A stretch of DNA of 64,000 nucleotides. Origin: Euwallacea fornicatus (lineage: Eukaryota > Arthropoda > Insecta > Coleoptera > Curculionidae). This document shows positions 12,318 through 24,300 of this stretch, piece after piece. Within the stretch, counting starts at the first letter, position 1. Each line of letters starts with the position of its first letter. The notes beneath the pieces were generated by a model that was not told the origin of the DNA, did not search any database, and was given only the letters and a program-made list of their open reading frames with translations. Location of the stretch: assembly GCF_040115645.1 (NCBI RefSeq), contig NC_089543.1:6510001-6574000 (forward strand). The letters are read 5' to 3'. Both the position numbers and the translations under genes were made by a program.

Positions 12318-12533
12318 ACTTATGCTACAAAACCAATGAAATTTTGTTTTAAACTATCTGTAATCGATTTATTTTGATGAAATTTTTCAGTAAAAATGAT
12401 AACCTTAACCTTCAACTCGGTATATATCACCCACCAATCCCAAAATCGCGTCACGTCAATGATTGTCAAATGTCAGTTCGTGATTCCTTCCAAAAACTTG
12501 GTCGTATTAAACGTTTCTAGCTAGTTCAGTAAC
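12318..12533. promoter_or_regulatory. Promoter region of ABHD18, possibly bidirectional
   Basis: This is the region just upstream of the ABHD18 start codon. It includes the repeated segments TGATTGTCAAATGTCA and CGTCACGTCAA at about 12451-12475. No TATA box is evident. On the plus strand it runs directly into a short ATG exon candidate at 12534-12542. Confidence 0.4.
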
Positions 12534-12542
12534 ATGCGAAAG
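12534..12542 (+). CDS. Possible first coding exon of a divergent gene (three codons)
   Basis: ATGCGAAAG is followed by GTATCA, a permissible splice donor, and lies about 217 bp upstream of the ABHD18 start on the opposite strand. That is the usual geometry of a divergent gene pair. No continuation exon could be identified in the transposon-rich DNA downstream. Joining it to the zinc-finger exon at 25963 in this phase gives a stop. It is very weak by itself and could be chance. Confidence 0.12.
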
Positions 12543-12799
12543 GTATCATATTTAAAAAATAGTTATATATATGCAGGATGTTGCATAAATTCGTGGCAAA
12601 TCAAAATACTCTCTATAGCGATTACTCTCCAATTCAAAAATTGTCCCTAAAAAAAGTTCAACGGTCAATGGGCCCTATCAAAATCGAAATTTTCGAATAA
12701 TCCTTAGTACGACCGAGAGTTACGAGAGGGCGCCACTATATATATTATTGATTTCCGTGATTCAACTATTGGTTTCAACTGTTCCAAGTCATTGTGCTG

Positions 12800-13260
12800 T
12801 CTCCGTACCTGTAAATGGGCGATATTCCCAAAATAACAAAAAATATGCTGCACTCCACGCCGATGATACAGCCATTCTATCCAAATACACATAAAAATGG
12901 TTGAACAAACGCATCTGCAGCGAGCGTTAGACGATCAACAGGAGGAGTTGCTGGTAACTTGGCGAACTATGGTCAATCCGACGAAGTACCAGGTAATGCT
13001 GACAGGGAAGCTTCACGAAATCCCAAATTCTCTTGAGGTCGATGGCAATGAAGTGCCGCAGCAGGATACAGCCCGTTATCTAGGATTAGATGAAGGGTTG
13101 ACCTAGGGCCTTTATCAATGGCCGCCGCTGCTAAGACCAAAGGCTTCAACGCCTAACAGAAAGTCACCCGTCCGTGAAAGGGATTTTGCAGCTGATAAAG
13201 TCCATTATGCGGCCAATCCGCATATATGGATCAGCTGCGTGGGGACATTTTGCAAAATCT
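12800..13260 (+). mobile_element. Degenerate Jockey-type non-LTR retrotransposon RT fragment
   Basis: Around 12853-12885 the plus strand reads LHADDTAILSKYT, the catalytic YADD block of LINE reverse transcriptase with Tyr changed to His. After a stop or frame change, 12897-13106 reads VNPTKYQVML and ARYLGL, the downstream thumb-region blocks usually seen as NPxKxxxxxF and YLGV. Then 13174-13255 reads LIKSIMRPIRIYGSAAWG, the C-terminal RT/connection block of Jockey-clade elements. Frame changes and stops separate the blocks, so the element is dead. No intact endonuclease, poly(A) tail or target-site duplication was found. Confidence 0.8.
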
Positions 13261-13361
13261 CACAAATACGGACGGGAATTGCTGGAAGCATTTGTCGCGG
13301 AATGGCGGCAACGTTCATTAGCAACGAAGACGTTCGTTTCGGTTCGCATTGGGAGTTCGTG

Positions 13362-13475
13362 GCGCCACCTATCTGATAGTTCGAAACGAGTATTTTAAAT
13401 TCTCGAAAATCCCCCTAGGTGCAGTTTCAATTCTGCAAATCAAAATTAGGGAGATTTATTGACACCCTGTGACAC
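13362..13475. repeat. Transposon relic, copy related to 16436-16545
   Basis: It begins with GGCGCCACCTATC and continues through TATTTTAAAT and CAATTTCAAAT-like blocks that recur in the same order at 16436-16545. It ends near GACACCCTGT, the terminal motif of other short elements here. It adjoins the LINE fragment and could be its 3' part or a separate insertion. Confidence 0.4.
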
Positions 13476-14082
13476 GAAAACATGCGAGTTTTCTGTCAGG
13501 CCACTTTAACCGGACCGTGCTATTTTTTTACCCCCTAGAAGTTCGATTTGCGCCATCGCTTCTGGTACACTCTGTGTACTGATTAAATCCCAAGTCCCTT
13601 CTCGTGAACTCGGTAAGTTTTCTAGAAAAATCGTTGCTCTCAAGTGTGGAAAATTCTATTTTTGTCGCTCGTTAGGGAATGTACATACTACATATTTTAA
13701 TTAGGTAATCGAGGTGTATTTTCAGGCCGCACTCTCGCTAATCCCGTCATTATTGTTCGTCATTAAATACGAGAAAGAGTTGACCGCCTCATTTCTCTGG
13801 ACCGTCAGCCAGAAAGCTGAAAATGCCTCAGGAAATCAACCCTCGTACATCGTGCAAAAGCCAAATAATGCAATCGCTGGCCGACAGGTTATTTGTTTTA
13901 CCTGCCAGATTGACTGGCGTTTCCCTTTTCTTCCGTTAATAAAGGAATCGCCTAATTTTTTTCAGCCGCACGTGGCGATCCATTTCATAAGTTCTCCTAC
14001 GATTGTTGCCTCCTAGAGTGTCGCCACGACAGGTTCCGTAGCTCCGCAACAAAGAGCTTATCGCCACATCCCCGATATGAGT

Positions 14083-14178
14083 TATAACGAGCTACTTGCT
14101 TGTTTACCGTGCTCGTAACTCAGCTACTCGCTTGTTTACCGCGCTCATGACGCAGCCACTCGGTAGTTTACCGCACAC
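14083..14178. repeat. 32-bp tandem repeat, three copies
   Basis: Three consecutive units of about 32 bp share the core CTACTYGCTTGTTTACCG, changed to CCACTCGGTAGTTTACCG in the third. The first two are much closer to each other than to the third. No coding function is visible. Confidence 0.7.
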
Positions 14179-14616
14179 GCATGCTAAAATTTATCCACGA
14201 CCAAACATCAGTGTTTCATAGGGTTGTACATCTCGATTCGTAAATAATTATCCGTTAAACTAAGTTGAAACATCATCGACGCACTTCTTTAACAAATAAC
14301 CGCTTTTCGTCATCTAAATTTGGCGGAGTTGCGCACCATCGTCCCTTTTCCGGGCTGTCCCTTTAATTTATCAGTAGGTACACCTCGCCAGTGTCGTATA
14401 GGTGCCAGTGTGCCAGCGATGACAAGTTCTTAAAACTTAGCGATCGGTCTTTGGTAAGTCCTTTTTTGCCATTAATTCTTGGAAGAGGCCTATCGGGCGC
14501 TCATTTGTATGTGCGAGTGAACACTGTAGACCGAATTTGCGGTGACACCTTTATATGTTGATTAGACTTTCGCGAATGAGCTTTTAAGGTTAGCTTTTCA
14601 ATAATTGTATTACATA

Positions 14617-14618
14617 CG

Positions 14619-14680
<62 letters not shown>

Positions 14681-14797
14681 CATATGTACATATATATATA
14701 TATATATACGTATGTATATATATATATATTTACACATATATAAATACCTATATATATATACATATATATATATGTATATATGTATTTATATATATGT
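14617..14797. repeat. (TA)n microsatellite with interspersed TACATA
   Basis: About 180 bp of nearly pure TA dinucleotide interrupted by GTATATAC and CATATG units. Open frames that cross it, coding for I/Y runs, are products of the repeat and not genes. Confidence 0.95.
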
Positions 14798-15585
14798 AGC
14801 AGGGCAGTTTTCGAAATCTTCACTGGGATTGGGGCCTGTGTGAGTGATTCTAATACTCGGGTGTATGAGACTTTGTCTGGAAATAAAATGAAAACTGATC
14901 GATATTGTTTATAAACCGCGGCTGAACCATTTTCTGTAGGAAATTGAAAGTGACCAAGTTCGCCTGCACTGAGCAGAATCCAAAAATATACGGACATTAT
15001 TTATGCATGAACAGATGCACGTGTTCTACCTGTCCTCTTTCCATGCACTTGTTTGAGCATTCACCAGCTCTCTTCAAATCGTGTTTACAGTTTTTTAACC
15101 CCTTATTCTACTTTCCCTTGACGCTGAAGGGTTAATATTTGTCCTCCGCGTGTTTATAGATTTTATACACGGGATCCAGTGTGCTCGCCAAAATGGAAAC
15201 ACTCGGTCGATGCCCGGCGAAGCGTTTTTCGCACGTAGAATTGTGAAAATCCGAATTATTTCTCTTAAATTCCTAGTCATATGTGGGGGTGGAACGGAAA
15301 GCGAAATGAACTCATGGAGGGGAAGGTAGCAGGGCAAATCTAATTAATTGCTAAGGCAACGGAGAACCGAAAAGAATTAGTATTTTTGGCTAGGCGTGTC
15401 TCGTGTCTGTCACTTATGTCTTAAAATGAAGGTTGCGCGACTGGCCATTTTTCTGACCAGTGGTCTTGCCGGTGTGGGAGGATTATTGATCCGTTTCGCC
15501 ATGCTGCCACACGCACTTACATGCATATACGTACTATTTACTAAGTGGGCCTACTATGCCTATACACTCTTGGTCAGCTTTGTCC

Positions 15586-15905
15586 AGCGACAACGTCCCC
15601 TTGGCAATACGTACTCGTCGCGGTCAGTGAAGCAGTAACGGCCAAAGGGGGGTGTTGCAGTGCATTCATTCCAGCGTTTTCGGTACATTTTCGTTCCGAT
15701 GAGCGATGAGAATGGGCACGATTTCGGCTACATTTATGCGTAATGCGAGGCTTGTGCGCAATAAGCAACACCAAAAAAGTACCCACGAACGGGGCCCCTT
15801 GGCGATACGTACTCGCTGTGGTCAGGGGAGCAAATAACGGCAACGGGAGGGGTAGATGAGGTACATCGATTTCAGCGTTTTCGTTACGTCGTTGCCCCGC
15901 CGAGT
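15586..15905. repeat. Imperfect tandem duplication, about 200-bp unit
   Basis: The segment at 15586-15705 (CCCCTTGGCAATACGTACTC, GTAACGGC and CAGCGTTTTCG blocks) is repeated at 15790-15905 with the same block order and many substitutions. On the minus strand a 168-aa frame spans both copies, but its composition tracks the repeat and no family is recognisable. Confidence 0.65.
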
Positions 15906-16435
15906 GCTGATAATCACCACAGTTCTGATTGTGGGACGATTTTTTGCGTACGGTGTGCATCTGCAAAGGTCGCCCGCACGCGGGGTGCACGTACTGACCG
16001 ATGAAATTGACCGATTTCCCGGTAAAAAGGGAGGTCGTGGGATTATATCTGGTACACGGGCGAGCGGGGGCCGCTCGCACGGTGCCCCGGAACGCCAGCG
16101 AAATTTCGGAACGGGATCGAAACCCATTTTAATTAAATAAATTTGAACCCCCGTTGGACGAAAGGCTCTCGACTTTTTGAGTAAAGTTAATAATATTGAA
16201 ATCCCTCCAGCGGAGCGAGGTAGCGCTCCACTAGTGAGGAATTGGCGTTACCTGTGCGCAAGGAATTGAGGGCATTTTAAACGTTCGAAAATGCGCCGAA
16301 TTAAACGAAGCCCCCGACAAAAACGTTAGCCGGACAAATTTATAACAAAATTTCGTGAAAATTCGTTCCTCAAGAAGGTCACGTTATCAACGTTGATAAA
16401 CAAATTACCGCGATGTTCTCACCTGCGGCGACATG

Positions 16436-16545
16436 GCGCAAGTGGCGCCACCTATCCGGCCCCTCGAAATTGATATTTTAAATGAACTTGTCGCGTTCAA
16501 AAAGCTCCCGCGAGAGCAATTTCAAATCGGTAAATCAAAAATTAT
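16436..16545. repeat. Transposon relic, copy related to 13362-13475
   Basis: It shares GGCGCCACCTATC, a TCGAAA block, TATTTTAAAT and TTTCAAAT..AAATCAAAA blocks in order with 13362-13475. A CCACCCTGTATG terminal-type motif lies further on, near 16890, and may mark the end of the same insertion. Confidence 0.4.
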
Positions 16546-17824
16546 TATTTTTAATGCGCTTAAGTGCAGAAACTTTGGTAAATTGGAAGTGGAGTTTCAC
16601 AACCAATTCTTTTATTGTTTGGCCAATAGAGCGGAGGCCATTTTCAGAACTTCATTTAGCTGTTCTAGAGCGCAGAGTTTTGTTATCATTTTATTGTTTC
16701 TAATGTAATAATAGGAATACGATTCGTTCAGTTTCAGCTTTCCCTGGCCTCGCAGGAAAAGAAAATTTGATAAATCTTAGGGATACCTGGTTTGAGCCGT
16801 CGAATTGTCATCCCTGCACGTCGACGTCGCTCTCCCGATTCGTTATTTTCGTGGCTGGAATTTATCCATGCCGCATGTTGTATTTCGGTCCACCCTGTAT
16901 GCAGGTTGCCCGTTTTTCCTTCAGCCCAGGCGGATCGTGGAAAGGGCCGCACTGAAGGCGCGGCCCTGAAGTCCCATCAAATCTATACGCGAAGGTTTTA
17001 AGTTTATGAGGTGAAAGAGTTAAAGTCGGCGCGGGGCGAGGGTAGTTCGGACCGTCGTGGATCACTCCTTCTCACTGACGAACCCGAAAACCGGTAATTT
17101 TTGTGATGAAACCTTAATATTGCCGTTTGACGATAGAAATTCCGTCGGTTTTTGGCGAGAATCCGCCGATCGAATCGAAGTTTTTCAGCTCGTACCAGCC
17201 AAATCGGAAAAAATTGTCCAGGGCCGGCAAGACGATGACTCGATTTTTTTTTTTATTGTCCAAACACCCATATCCCTTATGAAGGTTTTCTATTTCTCTG
17301 CCGATAAGCTTTCAATAAAAGTGACCTACAAAAAAAGTTGCCTTGTAGTCATCGGGCTAATGTTTACACTTTCATGCAGGTCAGGGCAGAGCCCGTCGAA
17401 ACGTACGTGAACATATCGGCCCACCGACTAAACGAGCAATGAAAGGGGATTTTTTTGGTGCGTGTACACAATTTCTTTTTTCCATGGGGTGTGAGTAATA
17501 TGTACGACTACAACTACGAGATAATTTCCATGGGAAATATTTCCACGGAAATCGGCTCGATGTTAGTTAAAGTTAACAGTAAATTTTCCTCTCTGCTTGC
17601 GAGGACCGCGCCCGAATGCAACGCGATAAGGCAGAGAGGTCTCCCCTCGACCTCCTCTCTGGACGCAACGTCCCTGGATAGTTCTAAATTTTTCTTATTT
17701 AAGAGTCGCTGCCCACCGAGATCAGACATTGGCGTCTGGTGGTCAGTGTCGGCGCGTTAGGGGTCCTCGTCCTCATAGGTGGTTCGCGGCGCCACGGAAC
17801 GATAATCGTGTGCCTGGAGAGGCG

Positions 17825-17889
17825 TGGAAGATCGCAACACCATCTGGTGGCGCGATCTTCCATCGAGATCGCACCACCATCTGGCGGCA
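17825..17889. repeat. Nested hairpin followed by a partial direct repeat
   Basis: TGGAAGATCGC (17825-17835) pairs perfectly with GCGATCTTCCA (17852-17862). The enclosed loop contains CACCA-TC-TGGTG, which folds again. The inner part GATCGCAACACCATCTGGTG recurs directly at 17867-17889 as GATCGCACCACCATCTGGCG. The function is unknown. Confidence 0.7.
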
Positions 17890-20800
17890 TTCTCCAAGGT
17901 GTGGCGTTTTTGGCTTAAAAAAATCGAGCACGAAGATGGAAGTTTTGACCGCCCGTGGGTGGCTACTGCCTCGCTGGGGCGCCCAATTTGTCGTCGTTGT
18001 TAACCCGAGCAGTTAGTGTGTATATTTACGTTTAATCTTTCAGAAGCGCACCTACAAATTTATTTAAAATTCGTTACTGCATTCATTAAGCCCATCAGCC
18101 TTTTTAATTGTCTTGTGTCAACACAGGTGGTTTATTACTGACATGCAGCAAGTCCCTTATCTGTTTTATCAAAAATAAAATCGATTTTTATGTACAAATA
18201 AACGATGATCGACTGGATGGTGCTAGTCATGAATAATTTTTATAACTTTATACAATTATATTCATGTGGCCTCGATCAGGGGCTCGCCTACGTCATTACT
18301 CTGTAGCATTAGGGACAGATCGGATGATCGTTCTTTGCAAGGGTTAAACGACCGGTTCGCAGCTTCTTTATGAAATAAGTGCGGTAATTCATGTGGCTAA
18401 ATACACACGCGTGTCTCAGCGCATCGAAGAGGACGTAAGTACTTGACGCTTATGAGATTTTTTTCTATCTCCGAACGGTAATGGCCGCCTTGCCGCACCG
18501 CCAACGGCTTGATTACTAGGTCCACCATCGTACTGTTATTGTTATTATTTTTCCTCCGTCGTGGCGGGGGCGACTCATACATTTCCACCGAAACGATAAT
18601 TTACGCGGACCCGTAATCCGGAAGACGTCACTCCACAGGTTTGAGCGATGAGACTTGCCGCGGCCCTCGGTGCGTTTTTGACGTATGACATGTGACTTGT
18701 CACCGTTGCGTGTGTCAAGTCTTATAAAAAAAAGTTTCCAAACGGCACGCCCTGTATATATATTTTTTTAAGTTTTGACTTTCCCTGCGTCCATTTATGT
18801 GCGTCCGGACTTGGGTTGGTTTCGTTTCTCTATGGGGTGACCGGTAAGAAAAAAATTATAACTATTTTGTTAAAATAATGTAAAAAATGGCGAAAATAAC
18901 CGGTGACAAGACGGGCCTTGAAAAGGTTAGGGTGGGCAATCCCAGGCCCGGCTCCAGGCTTTTTTGCCTGCAGTGCTTAAACTGACTATATTCTCGGCAA
19001 CGAACGCTCTTTGCATTAATTCCCGAGTCTTCGATTGGGCAAGAAAACCGGGACCGCCTAGCGTTTGACAACAAAACCTTGTTGGTCAATGAAAAATCAC
19101 ACGGGAAGAAAACTGATCCGCGTCCGACGAAATTCGCCACAAGCCGGGCCTGATATTCTTAGTTCCTATGTTTTACAGTTTACCCTTATATTGGGTTATA
19201 TTTCCTGTGGGAAACGTAAATCGAATTTGAGATTCAATACGAAGGAGGACAATTGATAAATTTTGTTTTCTAATTTGATCTTTTAACAGTTTTCCGGACC
19301 TCTTTTTAAAATAGTTTAACAAAACCCCAACAGAGATGTCTTTTCTATATCGCGTTTATACGACCGTAATTCGTCTACTACTCGACATTTCCTCGATTTT
19401 TTTTTCCAGTTTTTGGAGTTACGCTTTAAATTTTCCAACTTTTCGCGGCCCTTTCGGCCTTTCGCGGCCAATTAGGTCTAGAAAAGGGCAAATTTATTCC
19501 GTCATTTGAAAGCACAAGTCACCACTAATGTAATCATTTGATATCCATATCTCCACTACATTTGAATACTGTTGGCATGCCACAAATGAATCCAATTATT
19601 AAATTACAACAAGGGAATAACTGCATGGACAAATACAGATAACAGTTAACTAAAATCGATAATATGAAAGTTGATAAAAGATAACAGTTTATTGTTTATA
19701 TAAATTTAAACCAATCGAGAGCCTGTTTATCGTGGGGTCTGCGCATGCGGAGATTCATTTCGGCGTTTGTTATGTTGAAAAACATAACACGAAGCTTTGA
19801 TAGCATATGCCAACATAAGAATTTATATGATATTTATAATGCTGAATTCGTGTTTGCCGTTCTTATCGTTTACGTACCCACGGGAAAAGCGGTGTGAAAA
19901 TCTGGATATGTTGGTTCGACTCTTTACTCGTTCGTTGGACGTTGTTTATATCATTTTTATCAATGGAAAATCGCAGTTTAATGACGAAACGTTAACCCGC
20001 GGGGCCCCCCGGTTCAATAAATTACATATTCAAAATTTGGCGGCCAAAGACAAACAGAAACTTAAAGGTCTTTTGTCCGGGGGAGGTTGATTACGTGTCC
20101 ATCCCATGTTGACCGGAAATAATCTAAATTTTCCAATTCAACCGCTCATTTCTTCCCGAGTCCTAATGACGGAAAATAAGGGATTACTTTGGAATGGTCA
20201 TTAATAAAATTATTTATAAGTCAGTTAGGTTTTACACAAGTCATTTATGGCTTATTGGCTATTTCCAACATTAAAAATGTATAAGTTATATTACGTCCAG
20301 GAAAGTTGTTCATCGATTAATTTCCCATTAAAAAATAACCTTAAAGGGAGGAAATTTTTTTTTTTAAGTTTGCGCTACATGTGTTCATTCAGGCCAGGGC
20401 CGCGTTAGGGAGCAAAGAACCAATTGGACATAAGTTTGCTGTATGAGGAGGCCGGTAGCTCCTTCGGCGCCTAAATTTTCGCAAATAGGGAGATCGGCGT
20501 TCGAGGTTTGGAAGCAGGCAGAAAGCGGGCGGTTCCCTCCTTTTGGAAATTTCGAAAAAACTCATGCCATTTTCTTTTAATTGAAACGAAAAACGTCCCG
20601 GCGTCCCCATCTGGGAGCAATACGCGTCGTGCCACTTGCGCCAAGTCTCCTAAACGAGAAATCGGAGAAACCCCGTGAAAATGGCGCTCCTTAGAGCACG
20701 TGGTATGAATTAGTGAACTCAGACAAAGTCTTCGATTAATTAAGTGTAAAATGCCCTTTCAAGCGAGTCTAAGTTGACTGAATTTGGATGGACAGTAGGA

Positions 20801-21299
20801 GAGATACAGCAATTCGAGAAAACAGATTTTTCACCGGCTTTCCCCATTGTTATTATCCGGTTCAAAAAACTCAAAAGACGAGCTCGACTCAAAAGTCGAT
20901 TAAGGTTTTGTTTTAAACAAATCGTTGAAGGGCGCGAAACGTTCGGTCGATTGAAAAAAAATCCAAATTTGTATTTTTTTTTGTTTTTTTTGTTTTTTTT
21001 TTTTCGTTTTTGTGCGTGAACCTTCTGTCAAGGCAAGAAGCCGTTTTAATTGGTCAGACCGAACGTAACGTAATTTTCGCAGTGTCGACGCAAAAGTGTC
21101 ATAGAAAAATCTACAATTTACCCGAGGAATAACTCCGGCCTAGCAACACCCAATATTAAGGCCTTGGCCGAAACGTGTTCTTCCTCAAATTAAACTGATA
21201 AACCCCGCAAATTCGCCGTTTTCTTTGAAAATTAAGTTTGAAGATTTCGTCAGGGGTGGGTAAAGTAGTGGGGGTATATTTCGTTGCCTAGAATTAGGA

Positions 21300-21328
21300 G
21301 AGGGAGGGAGGGGGGGGGGGGGAGGGTA
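21300..21328. repeat. G-rich tract (poly-G)
   Basis: AGGGAGGGAG is followed by an uninterrupted run of about 12-13 G and then AGGG. It is capable of forming a G-quadruplex on the plus strand. Confidence 0.8.
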
Positions 21329-24300
21329 GTTTACGACTATGGGATTTCGTTTGCCGACCCTCTTATTGATACTGTGCGTGCTGACCGCCGAAAAGAGCAC
21401 ACGCATAATACCTGTGCGTATGGGGTATTTCCGAGACATGTCGTGAAATAGACTTCAAAATCGGCGAATTAATAACTGTGACTGATATTGCAGGTTAGTG
21501 AGTTTTTGATGTAAAACAGTGAAATGTTTTCGTTTTGTGTCTGAACAAACAAGTTAAAAAAATTTTAAAAATTAAAAAAAAAAATTACGGGGTCGCGTAC
21601 GGAGAAGCGGGCTGGTCAAGAACGTTCCGAGCGGGTGTCCGTCCATCTTCCAAGAAATCCCGGAAGAGTAATTAAATACCGAACACTGCTTAAATTACTA
21701 ACTGAGAAATTGAAAACGAGTAATGCGTTATCTCATTTCCCTTCTTTGCTGCCGCTAATCTCGGATCTCTTGAAAGTTCTCCCAAACTTAACCCGAAGGT
21801 GCAAAGCAGCGACGGGTGTCATGTAATAAATTGTAAGTTGCCGAGTTGCTGATTAGTAACTGTCAGTACTTTCAGTTCAGATATTTATAAAACCCCAATT
21901 TCGTATTCTGTCCAAGTTCAGATGCCTCAATCCGTGGAAGTTTAACGGTTTCGCAAATAACATATAAAAAGCCTTAGTTGTCTTTTTTACACGCAGTGTG
22001 GTGCGGATATTGGAATCTGGGAAACTGTGAGAGATACTGAGACACCCGTGCGGACAAAGTTTTCGAGAATTTCATCAGAAAATCGCATTTTACTCGCTTT
22101 AGCTGTTGCCGTTTTCCCGCGAAGTCGGGAAATTTTTCGAAATATGGAAACGCCGCATCGTGAGCTGATGGTTTGCTTGCCTTAATCCGGTAAGTAATTT
22201 CAATCGGGCATTTATGGAGGTCCCACGATCTTCGTATTTTATCGCACGCAAAAATCCCCAGATGTAAAATCGGGACTGCGTGCAGGCCAAGGTGTCTCTG
22301 GCCCACGATGCCTGGAAAAATATATATTTAAACGGATGCACGCTGCGGCGGTATATTTCTCTAATTTAACCTTCACTTGAAGCCTCCCTGAGACTTGAGG
22401 CAACTAATCAATGAGACATGCGTCAGCTCTAAAGCTTAAACTTTGGTTTAAATCTTTCCTATGCAACTCGGTCTCGGTTTAATTTCTTGTATTTCCGCCG
22501 GTTATGAGTTTGATTGATTAGTGTTTGCAGTCGTTGTGCAGCCTTCTCATAGTTAACGCAAGCACTCAAAATAGCTGTCTCAATCAATCTCAATGTATAT
22601 AGTGCAAGGAGGCCAGATAGATTAGAAGGTCACTGTCCCTTGGACCTCCGGCATCCCCGAGGCAAATGAGGTTTTTTCAAAAGTTTGTTTCGGGTCATGA
22701 AATTTTTCTCGGACGTTTCGATAGTTCACTGGGGCGCGTTGCGGCTCGAAAAGAAGTCTTTCGGGCCCCGCGTGGTGCTCCTCGAATTTAGAACGAGACT
22801 TCGTTAATGAGTCCCCATTGGATGTACGTACACACGAGGACTTAGTTCGGGTTTGCATGATTCGGCTGAATGAGGCCGGCCGGTCCCCGTGTTCCATGGG
22901 GGCGCACTGCAACAAACATTTAGAGATTATTCCTCGTCCCTATTTATCTCCAGCGTATGCGATTCTAAAGCCTATTCACTCCCGTTAATAATTAAAAACA
23001 GTATAGTTATTGATTTCCCCTACGAAGTCATATAAATGGATCTAATGGCAAATACCTCCTAGAGTTAATAAAAATTTCTATTATTGCCGCCCTCGCAGAT
23101 GCATTTTTCACTCGGCTCAGTCTTATTTACTGACGTCCAAATATTGAAGAAAGCCAGTGACGTTCCCCTCGAATTTGGGAGCGACAGAGGAAAGAGCGGA
23201 GGGAAAGAGCGAGGAAAGAGATGGCGGATGGAATTGGCGATTTTTGATGAAACGCTCGCGGAAGGAGCGTCGGAAGAAATGCCATTTTCGATGTTTAAAT
23301 TAGTTTAATTAATTTCTGTTCATTTTTGAAGTTTTTTTCATGTCGCCGTTCGGTCTTTGAGGCCGCAAAATTCGATACACCGCTGGCTCTCTATAAAATA
23401 TTAATCAGTTTCGAATCCTTTGTCGAATTTGAAACCAGGAAAGATCTTCAGATGGTCGAAGTTTGCCCATATTTCAAACTCCAAATGTCGATATCTAGGG
23501 AACGCGCGGAGTAATTGCTTTAAAAATATCTCAAATTAATCGTTTCGATGCGCTCTATATCTCTGCACAAACCTGCCTGGCGAAATCGCTTACGGTTGTT
23601 GAGAGGCCGGGTCACATTGTTACCTATTTTTTCGCGATTTGGAAGGAGCCGAGAGTGGAGGTTGCGGACCAGGCTTTTCGAAAACTTTTCCGATTTTTCA
23701 CCGACTATTCGGCACAAAGTGAGGTCTTCGCCATCGAAAAACCGAATCTATAAGTTAATGTATTCGTTCCCCCTCAAGTTTCACTCAGACGACACGCATA
23801 CATATAAATCACATCAAATTCCAGAAACTTGCATGTTTAAATTTTATATTGTAATTTTCGGTGTTGCTGTAGCTCGTCCGGAAGTGGAATTTTTCTCTAA
23901 GAAGGTCAAAAGTGGGCACCTACAGCTTAGAAAGGCGAAAATCAGCTGAAATATTAATATCGGAAGCGAGCGACCGACTCCTCCCTCCGATATTTACTTG
24001 TTTTGGTCATTATTTCCCATATTATTCCTCCGCTCTCCCGACGCCGACGCCGACGCTGCAAAATTGTGCGGCATTTTCTATAAATGAGGGTCCATCGAAT
24101 GATTCATTCTTCCTTGCGATAGACCACCGTCGCAAATGTTTAATGAATGGCCAAGACAGACTTTTCCTTTTAATGACTTGTTACAGAAATGCGTATCCCG
24201 TTTTGCCCCATTTTATGTAACACAACGAATAAACGATAAAAAAAAAGAAAAAATAAACGAATGAACGTTTTAAGAGCGCACAGATGGCTTATGAAATAAA

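Noticed and set aside
14501..14997. Ile/Tyr-rich frames on both strands
   Set aside because: Direct translation of the TA microsatellite.
15574..16080. 168-codon minus-strand open frame
   Set aside because: It spans a diverged tandem duplication in CpG-rich DNA, shows no domain or family resemblance, and has no splice context.
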